A stretch of DNA of 64,000 nt from JAAYDH01 sp964345825 (GCA_964345825.1 CAYFSI010000002.1:1-64000), one strand, 5' to 3'; numbered from the stretch's first letter, positions 7,966 to 17,594 are shown. Made by a program: numbers and translations. The notes: generated by a model from the sequence alone, not told the origin.

Positions 7966-8889
7966 TTAAACAACGAAGTATTGTCGCGAATCTTCTACTT
8001 TTTTCAAGAGGAAATCACTGCTACCTTTTTCAATTTCAGTATAAAGATAGGTGGTATTGACAATCATTCCCTCGGCAATTTGAATATCGATTAAGTAAGT
8101 GACTTCTAAAATATCTTCATCAACAGTGACACGAGAAGATTTTGCCTCGTACAATACCTCAAAAGAAGTAAGGTTCCGAGAGGCCGTGAAAGAAACATCG
8201 AATCTATTGGCAGTTGAAAGAACTTCATTTTGTTCATCGACATACTTGATAGTGGCAATCAAATGATTTGAGATGTCGTTAGAATTGGTGAGGTTTGTTT
8301 TGGCATAATATTGGTAGTTGTCATATCCAGTTTGGGTATTTTGATCATATAGATCATTCAGATAGTCAAAAGATTCAACAAAGGACTCTCCATCAGTAGA
8401 AATTTGGAGCGAATACGTTCCTGTTGTATTAATGGAAGTGTGATCTAAAACATTTGGGTCAAGCTCGTTTGTTGTCCACTTCTCATCATGGATAGCAGAA
8501 GTCCCAGTTATCGAAAGAGTGTTGTTATCACGAGTAAAAGTATCAACGATTTGATAGTCAAAATCACCATCTCTTCGAGAATTGATGTCATTAGCATCAC
8601 TAGAATCTGGATAAAGAATTTGGTTTCTCTGCGTGTGAATCACCTGGTTTGCATAAAAATCATTCGTTCCAATTAAGGATAAAAATGTAGCGAGAGTATG
8701 TTCGGAAATTGGTTGTTCATTGATGGTAAAAATTGTGTTCAAACCTTCTTGCAAGACAGTGCTATTTTCATAATTAAAAATTTCGATGTCAACAAAATCA
8801 GGACCATCGTAAACATAATCGTCTTTTGTTCCCCCGCACGAGGTGAGAAGGAATATGGCGATTAAGACTAATAATGGTTTCCTATTCAT
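7966..8889 (-). CDS. hypothetical lipoprotein
   Basis: 307 aa. The N-terminus is a clear lipoprotein signal: MNRKP, a hydrophobic core, then the lipobox LTSC with the lipidated Cys at about residue 18, followed by GGTKDD. The mature part is rich in Thr, Asn and Asp with beta-like alternation and should sit on the outer face of the membrane. I do not recognise a family. SD AAGGA precedes the ATG, which overlaps tadA by 8 nt, and a strong terminator follows. Co-transcription with tadA probably reflects location rather than shared function. Confidence 0.75.
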   Translation of the reverse strand: MNRKPLLVLIAIFLLTSCGGTKDDYVYDGPDFVDIEIFNYENSTVLQEGLNTIFTINEQPISEHTLATFLSLIGTNDFYANQVIHTQRNQILYPDSSDANDINSRRDGDFDYQIVDTFTRDNNTLSITGTSAIHDEKWTTNELDPNVLDHTSINTTGTYSLQISTDGESFVESFDYLNDLYDQNTQTGYDNYQYYAKTNLTNSNDISNHLIATIKYVDEQNEVLSTANRFDVSFTASRNLTSFEVLYEAKSSRVTVDEDILEVTYLIDIQIAEGMIVNTTYLYTEIEKGSSDFLLKKVEDSRQYFVV

Positions 8890-9346
8890 CTTTAATTTTC
8901 CTTTTCTTTTTAAAATAATCTTTTATGATATGAGAACACTCTTCGAGAAGAATTCCTCCAGTAACATCTGGGTGGTGATTAATTTTGTCGGCTTCGAGAA
9001 CATTAATCGATGATCCTAGGGCCCCTCCTTTGGGGTCGGGGGCTCCAAAATATACATGGTTGATTCGTGATTGAATGATTGCACCTGAGCACATAATACA
9101 TGGCTCAATTGTGACATATAAGTCGCATCCTTCAAGACGCCAACTTTTTAATTTTTTGCTCGCTTTTCTAATGGCGATAATCTCCGCATGGCCAGTTGGA
9201 TCATTGCTTGTTTCGCGCAAATTGTGGCCACTAGCAATGATACGATTGTTCTTAACAATCACACAGCCGATAGGCACCTCATCGACGAGTACGCTCTTGC
9301 TCGCTTCTCTTAAAGCGAACCTCATATTTTTTTCTTCTATTGTCAT
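8882..9346 (-). CDS. tadA: tRNA-specific adenosine-34 deaminase
   Basis: 154 aa. Deaminates A34 to inosine in the anticodon of tRNA-Arg(ACG), letting it read CGU/CGC/CGA. The zinc/catalytic motif is HAEI (GHAEIIAIRKA) and PCIMCSGA; NLRETSNDPTGHAE is typical. I chose the ATG at 9346, not the GTG at 9364, because the SRP RNA and its T-run occupy the upstream part. GGTGG at the SRP RNA 3' end lies 9 nt before the ATG and may act as its SD. The serS-SRP RNA-tadA neighbourhood resembles serS-tadA-scr in Bacillus. Confidence 0.95.
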   Translation of the reverse strand: MTIEEKNMRFALREASKSVLVDEVPIGCVIVKNNRIIASGHNLRETSNDPTGHAEIIAIRKASKKLKSWRLEGCDLYVTIEPCIMCSGAIIQSRINHVYFGAPDPKGGALGSSINVLEADKINHHPDVTGGILLEECSHIIKDYFKKKRKIKDE

Positions 9347-9350
9347 TTTT

Positions 9351-9434
9351 AAAAACCACCGCACATGAATAAATAGCTTAAGGCTGCTACATTCCTGTCC
9401 TGACCTGGTTCGCAGATACTCATCGCGATGGCAA
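9351..9434 (-). ncRNA. ffs: small SRP RNA (4.5S/scRNA-like)
   Basis: The minus strand reads GAACCAGGTCAGGACAGGAA then TGTAGCAGCC, the conserved helix-8 region of bacterial SRP RNA that binds Ffh. The 5' part CCATCGCGATGA can pair with TCATGTGCGGTGG at the 3' end, closing the hairpin, and TTTTT (9351-9355) follows as a terminator tail. Length is about 80 nt, the short Alu-less type. A TATAAT -10 box lies just upstream at 9439-9444. Exact ends are estimated. Confidence 0.92.
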
Positions 9435-9438
9435 AGTC

Positions 9439-9444
9439 ATTATA
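9439..9444 (-). promoter_or_regulatory. -10 box of the SRP RNA promoter
   Basis: Perfect TATAAT on the minus strand, with a start point expected near 9432-9434, the first base of the SRP RNA helix. Confidence 0.7.
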
Positions 9445-9491
9445 GCATAAGTCATTACTTATAATGAATACGAAGTAAATTTTTAGGCATG

Positions 9492-9516
9492 AAAAAAGAC
9501 TGTTTGTGCAGTCTCT
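9492..9516 (-). terminator. rho-independent terminator after serS
   Basis: On the minus strand AGACTG pairs with CAGTCT around the loop CACAAA, and TTTTTT follows. It closes the long dnaA-to-serS gene set. Confidence 0.8.
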
Positions 9517-9532
9517 TTTAATGTGTTGAACA

Positions 9533-10785
9533 CTATTTGATAGGTTTTAAAACCTTTATTCCACCCATGAATGGTTGGAGGACTTCCGGAATCTTAANNN
9601 NNNNNNNNNNNNNNNNNNNNNNNNNNNNNNNNNNNNNNNNNNNNNNGTATGAACATATCGAGTCTTATTTGTTTGTTTATCGCGGTAGCGCATCATGCCA
9701 CGACGAGCTTGATAATCGCGAGCATTAGAAGCTGAGGAGACTTCTTTGTAGATATCAATGCTTGGAATGTAGACTTCGATGTCATAGGTGCGAGCCATGG
9801 AGTGAGAGATATCACCGGCCGCTAATTTGCTGACATGAAAATGTAAGCCTAATTTGCTAACAAGAGACATCGCTTTATTGACTAATTCTTCAAAAGCTTT
9901 ATCGCTGTCCTCAGGTTTAGTATATTGAACCATTTCAACTTTGTTAAATTGGTAACCACGAATCATTCCTCTTTCCTCAGTGCGATATGAACCAGCTTCT
10001 CTGCGATAGCAAGGAGTATAACCAAAATATTTCTTTGGTAAATCTTCTTCCCTAAGAATTTCGTCGCGATGAAGATTGACTAAGCCAGTCTCAGCGGTTG
10101 GGAGTAAAAATTTCTTTGGCTCTACTCCGTCAAGCCAAAAGACATCTTCGCGGAATTTTGGAAATTGTCCCGCAACGAAACCAGATTGTTCATTTAATAG
10201 GTGTGGAAGTAGTATAAACTCATATCCATCTTTCAAATGCTCAGAGATGAAGAAATTTATGAGCGCCCATTCGAGCTGTGCACCAAGATTTGTGTAGATC
10301 CATGTTCCTCGTCCAGAAATCTTGCTAGCCCGATCGTAATCAACTAGCCCTAAAGAAGTGGCTAATTCAACATGGTCTTTAATCTTGAATGAGAAATTTG
10401 GTTTTTCGCCAAAAGCATGAACGACTCTATTGTTTTCTTTTCCACCGCCCACTAAATCATCATCAGGAAGGTTTGGTAAAGCAGACATAAAATCAAAAAT
10501 TTTATTTTCCAATTCCTTCAATTCATTTTCTTTTTCCAGATTTTTAGTGGCGATTTCCTTTGCTTTTGCAAAAATTTTGCTAATATCTTCACCGGCTTTT
10601 TTGGCAGCAGGAACACTAGCAGACAATCTATTGATTTCAGCTTTGTTGTCTTCAACTAAATGAATGATACTCTTCTTTTGAGCATCCCATTCGAGCAATT
10701 CAGTAAAATCGGCATCCCACATTTTTTTCTTGAGAGCGTCTTTTACTTTCTCAGGATTTTCACGAATTAAATTAATATCTAACAT
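9533..10785 (-). CDS. serS: seryl-tRNA synthetase (interrupted by an assembly gap)
   Basis: Class II synthetase charging tRNA-Ser. The N-terminal coiled-coil arm covers about residues 1-110; motif 2 is in CYRREAGSYRTEERGMIRGYQF. ATG 10785 has AGGAGG 8 nt upstream. After RYRDKQTNKTRYVH the frame enters 49 Ns (9598-9646). Beyond the gap the correct frame is KIPEVLQPFMGGIKVLKPIK then TAG (9533-9535), a normal SerS C-terminus. That frame is reached only if the true gap length is 2 mod 3, so 49 is not the real length; homologous proteins suggest about 77 nt are missing, including motif 3. The gene is probably intact in the organism. Confidence 0.93.
9598..9646. other. assembly gap (49 N) inside serS
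   Basis: Run of 49 N. Its length puts the two halves of serS out of frame, so it is a placeholder size and not a measured one. Confidence 0.95.
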
Positions 10786-10787
10786 GA

Positions 10788-11822
10788 TCAATTCCTCCTA
10801 AGATTAATATCATATAATTTTTTTTGATAAATTGATTTGAGTCTCTCCCCAAAACTTTCTAAATTATGAAGGGAAATTTCTTGATAAGCTTTTTCAGTAG
10901 TAGGTTGCATTTTTCCTTCTAAAAAGCTTTTCACAATATCGGTTAATGTTTCCGAATACTCGGCAATATAAGCGGTTTCTTCATGAATTAACATTTTATC
11001 GCAAACGGCTTGCTTGCGGACGATGAGCTGACATTTTGCCGCCATGGCTTCTTCAATACTGATGATTCCGGCGGTTCGATATCCAGGAAACATGAAAATC
11101 TCGGCGTTTAGCAAAGCGCTCCGATATATATCCTCTGGAACTGTACTCTTGAACTTAACATTTTTTGGGGCTTGCTTAACCAATCTTTTCAATTTCATTC
11201 CGAATTTGAAAGCAGCGTCTTCACAACCAATGTAATAGAATATGGCTTCTGGGCACTTTTTCGCAGCGTTTATGAAAGCATTAATACCATCCATGTTGTT
11301 GGTGTATTCGCCCATTGCTACAACGAGCTTGCAATTTCTTTCTTCACCAAAATAACGATAGAAGAGATCTTTTTCGTCATCTCGTGAGAAATCAAAACGC
11401 GATAGATTAACTCCTGGTAATAAAATTTCAACTGGGGAAGTAACCCCATTTTCCGTGAGAAAATCTCTAGCGCTTTGGGTGGGAGCTAAAACAAGATTCA
11501 TTTTATTCAGGAATTTTAAAGCTTTTGGTTTTAAAGTACTGGTTCTAATTCCATCTTTACTGTGATAATCGATGAATGAAGCGTTTGGATCATCTTCACA
11601 GCAAAGCGCTGAGCAAATGGTGAACACACCTCTTTCAAGAACGTCAGTTATCTTATTTTCCGGTTCAATATAAACATAGTGGGCAACATCAAATGAATCA
11701 GCAATGTTTGTGACATATTTGATATCGTTTAACTCTAAAGCTCCTCTAATATTTTTCCACAAACGAGCGGCTTCAAAATTAGGGGCTTTTTTGTTTAATT
11801 GAAATGGAACAAAAACTTTCAT
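10788..11822 (-). CDS. GT4-type glycosyltransferase
   Basis: 344 aa, GT-B fold. The C-terminal half has LVVAMGEYTNNMDGINAFINAAK, then IFMFPGYRTAGIISIEEAMAAKC (about 246-268), which matches the nucleotide-sugar E-x7-E region in modified form. The N-terminal acceptor half lacks signal peptide or membrane segments, so it probably acts on the inner membrane face, for example on a lipid or an exopolysaccharide precursor. It lies 3 nt after gyrA and 2 nt before serS, so it is probably translated from the gyrase mRNA. Sugar and acceptor cannot be assigned. Confidence 0.75.
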   Translation of the reverse strand: MKVFVPFQLNKKAPNFEAARLWKNIRGALELNDIKYVTNIADSFDVAHYVYIEPENKITDVLERGVFTICSALCCEDDPNASFIDYHSKDGIRTSTLKPKALKFLNKMNLVLAPTQSARDFLTENGVTSPVEILLPGVNLSRFDFSRDDEKDLFYRYFGEERNCKLVVAMGEYTNNMDGINAFINAAKKCPEAIFYYIGCEDAAFKFGMKLKRLVKQAPKNVKFKSTVPEDIYRSALLNAEIFMFPGYRTAGIISIEEAMAAKCQLIVRKQAVCDKMLIHEETAYIAEYSETLTDIVKSFLEGKMQPTTEKAYQEISLHNLESFGERLKSIYQKKLYDINLRRN

Positions 11823-11825
11823 AGT

Positions 11826-14438
11826 TTATTCTTCAGATTGATTTTCGTTGTTTTCTTCAATTTCTGACTCGTCATCACATCCACAATCTTCAACATCATC
11901 CTCACGGGTGACAATAGCGATAGAAACGACTTTTTGACGGCCTTCTAAGTTCATGATTTTAACACCTTGAGTGTTTCTGCCAATGGTACGAATTTGATCA
12001 AGATGAGTGCGAATAACAATGCCAGCATTGGTGATAACCATTAGGTCTTCATCTCCGTTAACCGCACGAACAGCGACTAGTTTACCAATTTTGTCGGTGA
12101 GTTTTAATGTTGAAACACCTTTAGCGCCGCGTTTGGTTAAACGATAGATTTGATTGCCTTTTTCATCAACAACATCAGTCATTTTTCCGAAGCCTTTGTC
12201 GGTAAGGACAAGAATCTTATTGCCACCGAGTTCAGTAGTTACTCCAATGACTTTTTCGCCTTCGCTTAGATCAATTCCCTTAACACCAGAAGCACTTCTT
12301 CCCATGGGGCGAGTTTCCCCAGCATAGAAATTGACCATCTTTCCATTGGAAGCTGCAATGCCAACAATAGAGTTTTCTTCAATTTCACGCACATCAAGGA
12401 GCATGTCGTCTTCTCTTAATCCAATAGCGATTTTGCCATTTTGGCGAATGGATTCATACTCTTTAATAGGAGTTTTCTTAATCAAGCCTTGTTCAGTAAA
12501 GAACATTAAATAGCGGTCATCGCGATATTGATCGCAGGCGATGATGGCTTTGACAACTTCTCCCTTTTCAACATTAATGATGTTGATAACAGGGATTCCT
12601 TTGCCGGTCTTTTGATATTCTGGGATTTGATATCCTCTGACACGATAGACTTTGCCTAGCGAGGTAAAGAATAATAAATCAGTATGGGTTCTGGTGTAAA
12701 CCATTAACTCGACAACATCATTTTGATTTAATGCGGTTCCACGCACTCCTCTTCCGCCACGGTTTTGAGCCTTGAAGGAATCAGCAGTGAGACGTTTGAC
12801 ATATCCACCACGAGAAAGAGTAATAACGATTTGCTCTTCAGGAATTAAATCCTCATCATCAATACTTGCAGCTTGATTGGAAATCTCAGTGCGGCGTTCA
12901 TCGCCAAATTTTTCTTCGATTACTTTTAATTCTTTGAGAACTACTTCGACTTGGTTGTCCCGAGAAGAGAGAACACGATTGTATTCTTTAATGTTTAACT
13001 CAAGTTGCGCTCTTTCAGCTTGAAGTTTTTCCGTTTCAATGCCGGTTAAGCGACGCAAGTTCATACCTAAAATAGCTTGAACTTGTGGATCGCTAAATCC
13101 AAATTTCTCTTTAAGTTTGTCGCTAGCTTCTTCTGGAGTATCGCTGGCCTTGATTAAATCCACAATTTCATCGATATTATCATGGCATTTGATTAAACCA
13201 ATCACTATGTGATCTCGAGCTTCATCTTTAGCAAGTAAGAAATTGGTGCGGCGTTTGATAACTTCGACTTGGAAATCCAAGTAGTGGCTCAACAATTCTT
13301 TCAATGAACAGATTTTTGGAGCGTTATCCACTAAGCAAAGATTAATAATTCCATAACTTGATTGAAGTTGAGTCATCTTGAAGAGTTGATTGAGCAAAAC
13401 TTCAGGAATGATATCGCGTCTAACTTCAATAACCACACGGATACCATCTTTGTTTGATTCATCGCGAATATCGGTGATTCCATCAATAACTTTGTCTCGA
13501 GCAAGATTAGCGATGTTTTCAATCATTAAAGCTTTGTTAACGCCATAAGGAATTTCGGTAACAACAATTTGTTTTAAACCGCGGTCGCCACGATCTTCAA
13601 TATAACATTTTGAACGAACAGCTATGCTGCCAGTTCCGGTTTCATATGCATCTCTGATTCCGCTTCTACCAAGGATGGTTGCACCAGTTGGGAAATCTGG
13701 ACCTTTGATATGCTCCATTAACTCTTCAATAGTAATGTTTGGGTTATGAGCTAAAGCAATAACTCCATCAATTACCTCGCTTAAGTTGTGGGGAGGCATA
13801 TTTGTGGCCATGCCAACAGCGATACCAGAAGAACCATTAACTAATAAATTAGGGAAACGAGATGGTAAAACAGTTGGCTCTTGGTCAACACCATCATAGT
13901 TGTCCATGAAATCGACTGTATTAGAGTTGATATCTCTAACCATTTCTAAGGCGAGCTTGGCCATGCGAGCCTCAGTGTATCGATAGGCGGCAGGTTCATC
14001 GCCGTCGATTGACCCAAAGTTACCATGTCCTTCGACAAGCATATATCTCATAGAGAATGGCTGAGCCAATCTAACAAGAGCTCCATAAATTGCAGAGTCA
14101 CCATGAGGGTGATATTTACCCATGACATCACCAACGATACGGGCACATTTTTTGAATGGTTTATCGGGTGTTGTGCCAGTTTCATCTAGTGAATAGACGA
14201 TACGACGATGGACGGGTTTCATACCATCGCGAACATCAGGAAGAGCACGAGCGACAATGACACTCATTGCGTAATCCAAAAAAGAAGTTTGAACTAGTTC
14301 AGCGGTACCAACATCAGTTAATCCAGGGACAATTCCCTCTTCGATTTTTTCAATTTCATCAGCAGAAAGGGTTTTTTCCTCAGGATTTTCTGATTTTTCA
14401 ACTTTTTCTTCTGATTCAATTTTGTCTTCAAATAACAT
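11826..14438 (-). CDS. gyrA: DNA gyrase subunit A
   Basis: 870 aa. Breakage-reunion subunit of gyrase. Catalytic Tyr is in AAYRYTEARMAK (about residue 150). The quinolone region reads HPHGDSAIYGALVRLAQ: Ser at the position of E. coli S83 and Gly at D87, where Asp or Glu is usual. The GyrA box QNRGGRG in the C-terminal beta-pinwheel marks it as gyrase and not topoisomerase IV. The C-terminus is strongly acidic. The N-terminal extension of about 40 residues is Glu/Lys-rich. SD AAAAAGGAG lies before ATG. Follows gyrB by 17 nt. Confidence 0.98.
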   Translation of the reverse strand: MLFEDKIESEEKVEKSENPEEKTLSADEIEKIEEGIVPGLTDVGTAELVQTSFLDYAMSVIVARALPDVRDGMKPVHRRIVYSLDETGTTPDKPFKKCARIVGDVMGKYHPHGDSAIYGALVRLAQPFSMRYMLVEGHGNFGSIDGDEPAAYRYTEARMAKLALEMVRDINSNTVDFMDNYDGVDQEPTVLPSRFPNLLVNGSSGIAVGMATNMPPHNLSEVIDGVIALAHNPNITIEELMEHIKGPDFPTGATILGRSGIRDAYETGTGSIAVRSKCYIEDRGDRGLKQIVVTEIPYGVNKALMIENIANLARDKVIDGITDIRDESNKDGIRVVIEVRRDIIPEVLLNQLFKMTQLQSSYGIINLCLVDNAPKICSLKELLSHYLDFQVEVIKRRTNFLLAKDEARDHIVIGLIKCHDNIDEIVDLIKASDTPEEASDKLKEKFGFSDPQVQAILGMNLRRLTGIETEKLQAERAQLELNIKEYNRVLSSRDNQVEVVLKELKVIEEKFGDERRTEISNQAASIDDEDLIPEEQIVITLSRGGYVKRLTADSFKAQNRGGRGVRGTALNQNDVVELMVYTRTHTDLLFFTSLGKVYRVRGYQIPEYQKTGKGIPVINIINVEKGEVVKAIIACDQYRDDRYLMFFTEQGLIKKTPIKEYESIRQNGKIAIGLREDDMLLDVREIEENSIVGIAASNGKMVNFYAGETRPMGRSASGVKGIDLSEGEKVIGVTTELGGNKILVLTDKGFGKMTDVVDEKGNQIYRLTKRGAKGVSTLKLTDKIGKLVAVRAVNGDEDLMVITNAGIVIRTHLDQIRTIGRNTQGVKIMNLEGRQKVVSIAIVTREDDVEDCGCDDESEIEENNENQSEE

Positions 14439-14455
14439 AACTAATTACTCCTTTT

Positions 14456-16525
14456 TTAAATATCAAGATTTTTCACGAATTTGGCGTTTTGGTGAATAAA
14501 TTCCTTGCGAGGAGCAACGTCATCACCCATCAAATCAGTAAAGACTTGTTCGGCTTTAATCGCATCATCTAATGTGACACGAAGCATTTTGCGAGAGGTT
14601 GGATTCATGGTGGTATCCCAAAGCTGAATAGGGTCCATCTCTCCAAGACCTTTATAGCGTTGGAAAGGATACCCAGGTTTTAAATTAAGCGACTTTTTGA
14701 GCACATCTAGTTGTTCATCGTTATAAGCGTAATATTGCTTTCCGTGATACTCGACTTTGTAGAGAGGTGGCTGAGCAATATAAATATATCCGCTCTCAAT
14801 CAAGGGTCTCATGAAACGATAGAAGAAAGTGAGCAGTAAAATTCTGATGTGGCTTCCATCTACATCAGCATCGGTCATGATGACGACTTTGTGATAGCGA
14901 ACTTTACTCACATCGAACTCAGGATCAATTCCTCCTCCGATGGCAGTAATCATATTTCCAATTTCAGCATTGGCAAAAATACGCTTTATCTGAGCTTTTT
15001 CAACGTTTAATATTTTTCCACGAAGTGGAAGAATGGCTTGAGTTTCACGGTTTCTTCCGTTTTTAGCGGAACCACCAGCGGAATTACCTTCAACGATATA
15101 AAGTTCACACTTGGTCGGATCTTTGCTTGAGCAGTCAGCTAATTTGCCAGGAAGGGTGGTTAATTCCAAAGCGCCTTTACGGCGGATTTCTTCACGGGCT
15201 TTTCTAGCTGCCATACGAGCGTTAGCGGCCATGAGTATTTTTTCAGCAATCGTGCGAGCTAATTTTGGATTCTCAAGCAGGAATCTATTGAGTTGCTCTC
15301 CGACAACTTGAGAAACAATTTTTCTGACTTCGGAGTTGCCAAGCTTAGTTTTGGTCTGGCCTTCAAATTGAGGATTAGGGTGTTTGACAGAAATAACTGC
15401 CGTTAAACCTTCGACGATGTCTTCGTATGTGAAATCATCTTCTCCCTCTTTGAGGAATTTATAATCATGAGCATAGTTATTGACAACTCTTCTCAATGCA
15501 TCTCTAAAACCAGTTTCGTGCATACCACCTTCATGCGTATGGACGTTATTACAGAATGAATAGACATTTGAGGCGTAGCCATCATCATATTGCATTGCGA
15601 CTTCGACATAGGTGTGAGCGGTGTGACCACTTGGCAAAGTAACTGGAACGCTTCCTTCGCAATATATAACTTCATCAAAAAGTTTGATTTTATGGTTGTT
15701 GATGAAAAGAACATATTCTTTAATTCCACCTTTATAGCAGAAGGTGTTATGAACAGCGGGAGTAACGCGTAAATCCGAAACATTCATGCGAATGCCTCTA
15801 TTTAGATAGGCAACTTGTCTCATCCGATCGCGAATGGTATCGTAGCTAAATTCTGTGGTATCGGTAAAGATAGTGGTATCAGGTTTAAAAGTAACCGTAG
15901 TGCCGGTTTCATCAATGGGGCAGGTTCCGATTTGCTGTAAATGTTGGACAACGTGTCCGCCATTTTCAAATTTAATGAAATAAATCCCGCCATCTTTTTT
16001 AACAGTGACTTCACACCATTCAGAAAGAGCGTTAACAACGGAGGCACCAACACCATGAAGACCACCAGACACTTTATATCCACCGCCTTCACCAAATTTT
16101 CCTCCAGCGTGGAGGATCGTGTAAACGGTTTCAACACCAGATAAACCACTCTTTGTCACAACATCAACAGGGATGCCACGTCCGTTATCGATGACGGTAA
16201 TGGTGTTTCCTGGGTTGATCGAAATATTGACTTCGTTACAGTATCCGGCGAGGGCTTCATCGATTGAGTTATCGACAATTTCCCAGACTAAGTGATGTAA
16301 TCCAGCTGTAGAAGTCGTACCAATGTACATACCCGGTCTTTTTCTTACCGCTTCTAGCCCTTCCAGGACTTGAATGTTAGTAGCAGTATATTTCTTATCA
16401 GCTTTTTCAAGTTCGGCTTCCTGAGCGTTCATTTGTGAAATCTCGATTTTTGGCTCGGGATCTGGTTGAGGATTAGAGGGAGTTTCCACCTCTTCTTTGA
16501 TTACCTCTTTTTTTTCATCTTCCAT
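14456..16525 (-). CDS. gyrB: DNA gyrase subunit B
   Basis: 689 aa. ATPase subunit of gyrase. GHKL ATPase motifs: VDNSIDEALAG, VIDNGRGIPVD and GGLHGVGASVVNAL. The Toprim part has IVEGNSAGGSAKNGRNRETQAILPLRGKILNVEKA and MTDADVDGSHI. It is about 45 residues longer than usual because of an acidic, Pro-containing N-terminal tail before YTATNIQVLEGLEAVRKRPGMYIG. SD AAGGAGG precedes ATG, which overlaps recF by 11 nt. Confidence 0.98.
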   Translation of the reverse strand: MEDEKKEVIKEEVETPSNPQPDPEPKIEISQMNAQEAELEKADKKYTATNIQVLEGLEAVRKRPGMYIGTTSTAGLHHLVWEIVDNSIDEALAGYCNEVNISINPGNTITVIDNGRGIPVDVVTKSGLSGVETVYTILHAGGKFGEGGGYKVSGGLHGVGASVVNALSEWCEVTVKKDGGIYFIKFENGGHVVQHLQQIGTCPIDETGTTVTFKPDTTIFTDTTEFSYDTIRDRMRQVAYLNRGIRMNVSDLRVTPAVHNTFCYKGGIKEYVLFINNHKIKLFDEVIYCEGSVPVTLPSGHTAHTYVEVAMQYDDGYASNVYSFCNNVHTHEGGMHETGFRDALRRVVNNYAHDYKFLKEGEDDFTYEDIVEGLTAVISVKHPNPQFEGQTKTKLGNSEVRKIVSQVVGEQLNRFLLENPKLARTIAEKILMAANARMAARKAREEIRRKGALELTTLPGKLADCSSKDPTKCELYIVEGNSAGGSAKNGRNRETQAILPLRGKILNVEKAQIKRIFANAEIGNMITAIGGGIDPEFDVSKVRYHKVVIMTDADVDGSHIRILLLTFFYRFMRPLIESGYIYIAQPPLYKVEYHGKQYYAYNDEQLDVLKKSLNLKPGYPFQRYKGLGEMDPIQLWDTTMNPTSRKMLRVTLDDAIKAEQVFTDLMGDDVAPRKEFIHQNAKFVKNLDI

Positions 16526-17594
16526 TGAGAAGACCTCCTTGTTTTTTTGGTTTTAGTTGGTATTGGTTTGCACCATCTACCTGTAGTTGAGTAGCGGTAA
16601 TAAACACTTGCTCAAGTTTTTTTAGAAATACAATTAATCGACGACTGTGATGCTCATCTAATTCAGACATCACATCATCGAGAACCACGACAGGACGTTT
16701 ATCTTTGTCTTCAATGATGAAGTAAGGACTGAGTTTTAAGGCGAGGGCAATAATTCTGTTTTCTCCCTGGGATCCAAATTCGGCAATATCGCGTCCGTTT
16801 AGGTTGACCGAGAAATCTTCGCGATGAATTCCGATAGATGTTACCTTTCGGCGAATATCGTTACTTTCCGCCCCTTTGAATGCTTTGAATGCTTCTTTAT
16901 TGAAGTCAGGACCATATTCAACAAATGGTTTGTAAATTATTTCAACCTTGTTCTTCATGCCCGTAAGCGTGCGCGTAATCTTTATAAGGATATCATTGAT
17001 ATCCTTAATGTACATTTGCCGATAGGAGATAATCGGTCCGGATAACTTGATCAGCATTTCAGTGGTGGTATCAAGGAGGGTTTTATTAATATCATTGCTT
17101 TTTAGAATGTCGTTTCTTTGGCGAAGCACCTTTTCATATCGCGAAATGTATTCGAGATACGGATTGCTTTTTTTCGATATCGATATGTCAATAAAACTTC
17201 TCCTTACTTTGGGTGGCCCACTAAAGAGATTAACATCTCTAGGCTCAAACAGTACGACATTCATAGATTTGGAAAGGTCGGAAATTCGCGAGACGGGTTT
17301 GTTATTGATGAAAACTTTTCTTCCTTCCTTGCTTATGAGAATGCGAATTTTTCGAAGTTTACTACCTTCCGAGATAACCGCCGAAACTTCCGCCTCTTCA
17401 TTTCCCTTTAAAACCAAGTTCTCATTCTCTGTGTTTTTGAAACTTCGAGCCAATGATAGATAGTAAATTGCCTCCATCACATTAGTTTTGCCTACTCCGT
17501 TTGGGCCGGTAAGAACATTGATATTTGGTTCAAAATTAAAAGAAAGGAAATCGTGATTGCGAAAGTTCTTCAAAGTTAACAGTTTGACAATCAT
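16515..17594 (-). CDS. recF: DNA replication and repair protein RecF
   Basis: 359 aa, standard length. SMC-like ATPase that helps load RecA at gaps. Walker A is GPNGVGKTN (about 32-40); the ABC signature is in FGSQGENRIIALALKL; Walker B is PVVVLDDVMSELD. Overlaps yaaA by 4 nt and gyrB by 11 nt, the conserved dnaN-yaaA-recF-gyrB coupling. Confidence 0.97.
   Translation of the reverse strand: MIVKLLTLKNFRNHDFLSFNFEPNINVLTGPNGVGKTNVMEAIYYLSLARSFKNTENENLVLKGNEEAEVSAVISEGSKLRKIRILISKEGRKVFINNKPVSRISDLSKSMNVVLFEPRDVNLFSGPPKVRRSFIDISISKKSNPYLEYISRYEKVLRQRNDILKSNDINKTLLDTTTEMLIKLSGPIISYRQMYIKDINDILIKITRTLTGMKNKVEIIYKPFVEYGPDFNKEAFKAFKGAESNDIRRKVTSIGIHREDFSVNLNGRDIAEFGSQGENRIIALALKLSPYFIIEDKDKRPVVVLDDVMSELDEHHSRRLIVFLKKLEQVFITATQLQVDGANQYQLKPKKQGGLLNGR

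Noticed and set aside
9347..9364. GTG at 9364 as start of tadA
   Set aside because: The region is the 3' helix and T-run of the SRP RNA; ATG 9346 is better placed.
9533..9646. serS as a frameshifted pseudogene
   Set aside because: The apparent shift comes from a placeholder gap length; the proper frame continues to a normal C-terminus.
10785..10830. T-box riboswitch ahead of serS
   Set aside because: The start follows the glycosyltransferase stop within a few nt, leaving no leader.
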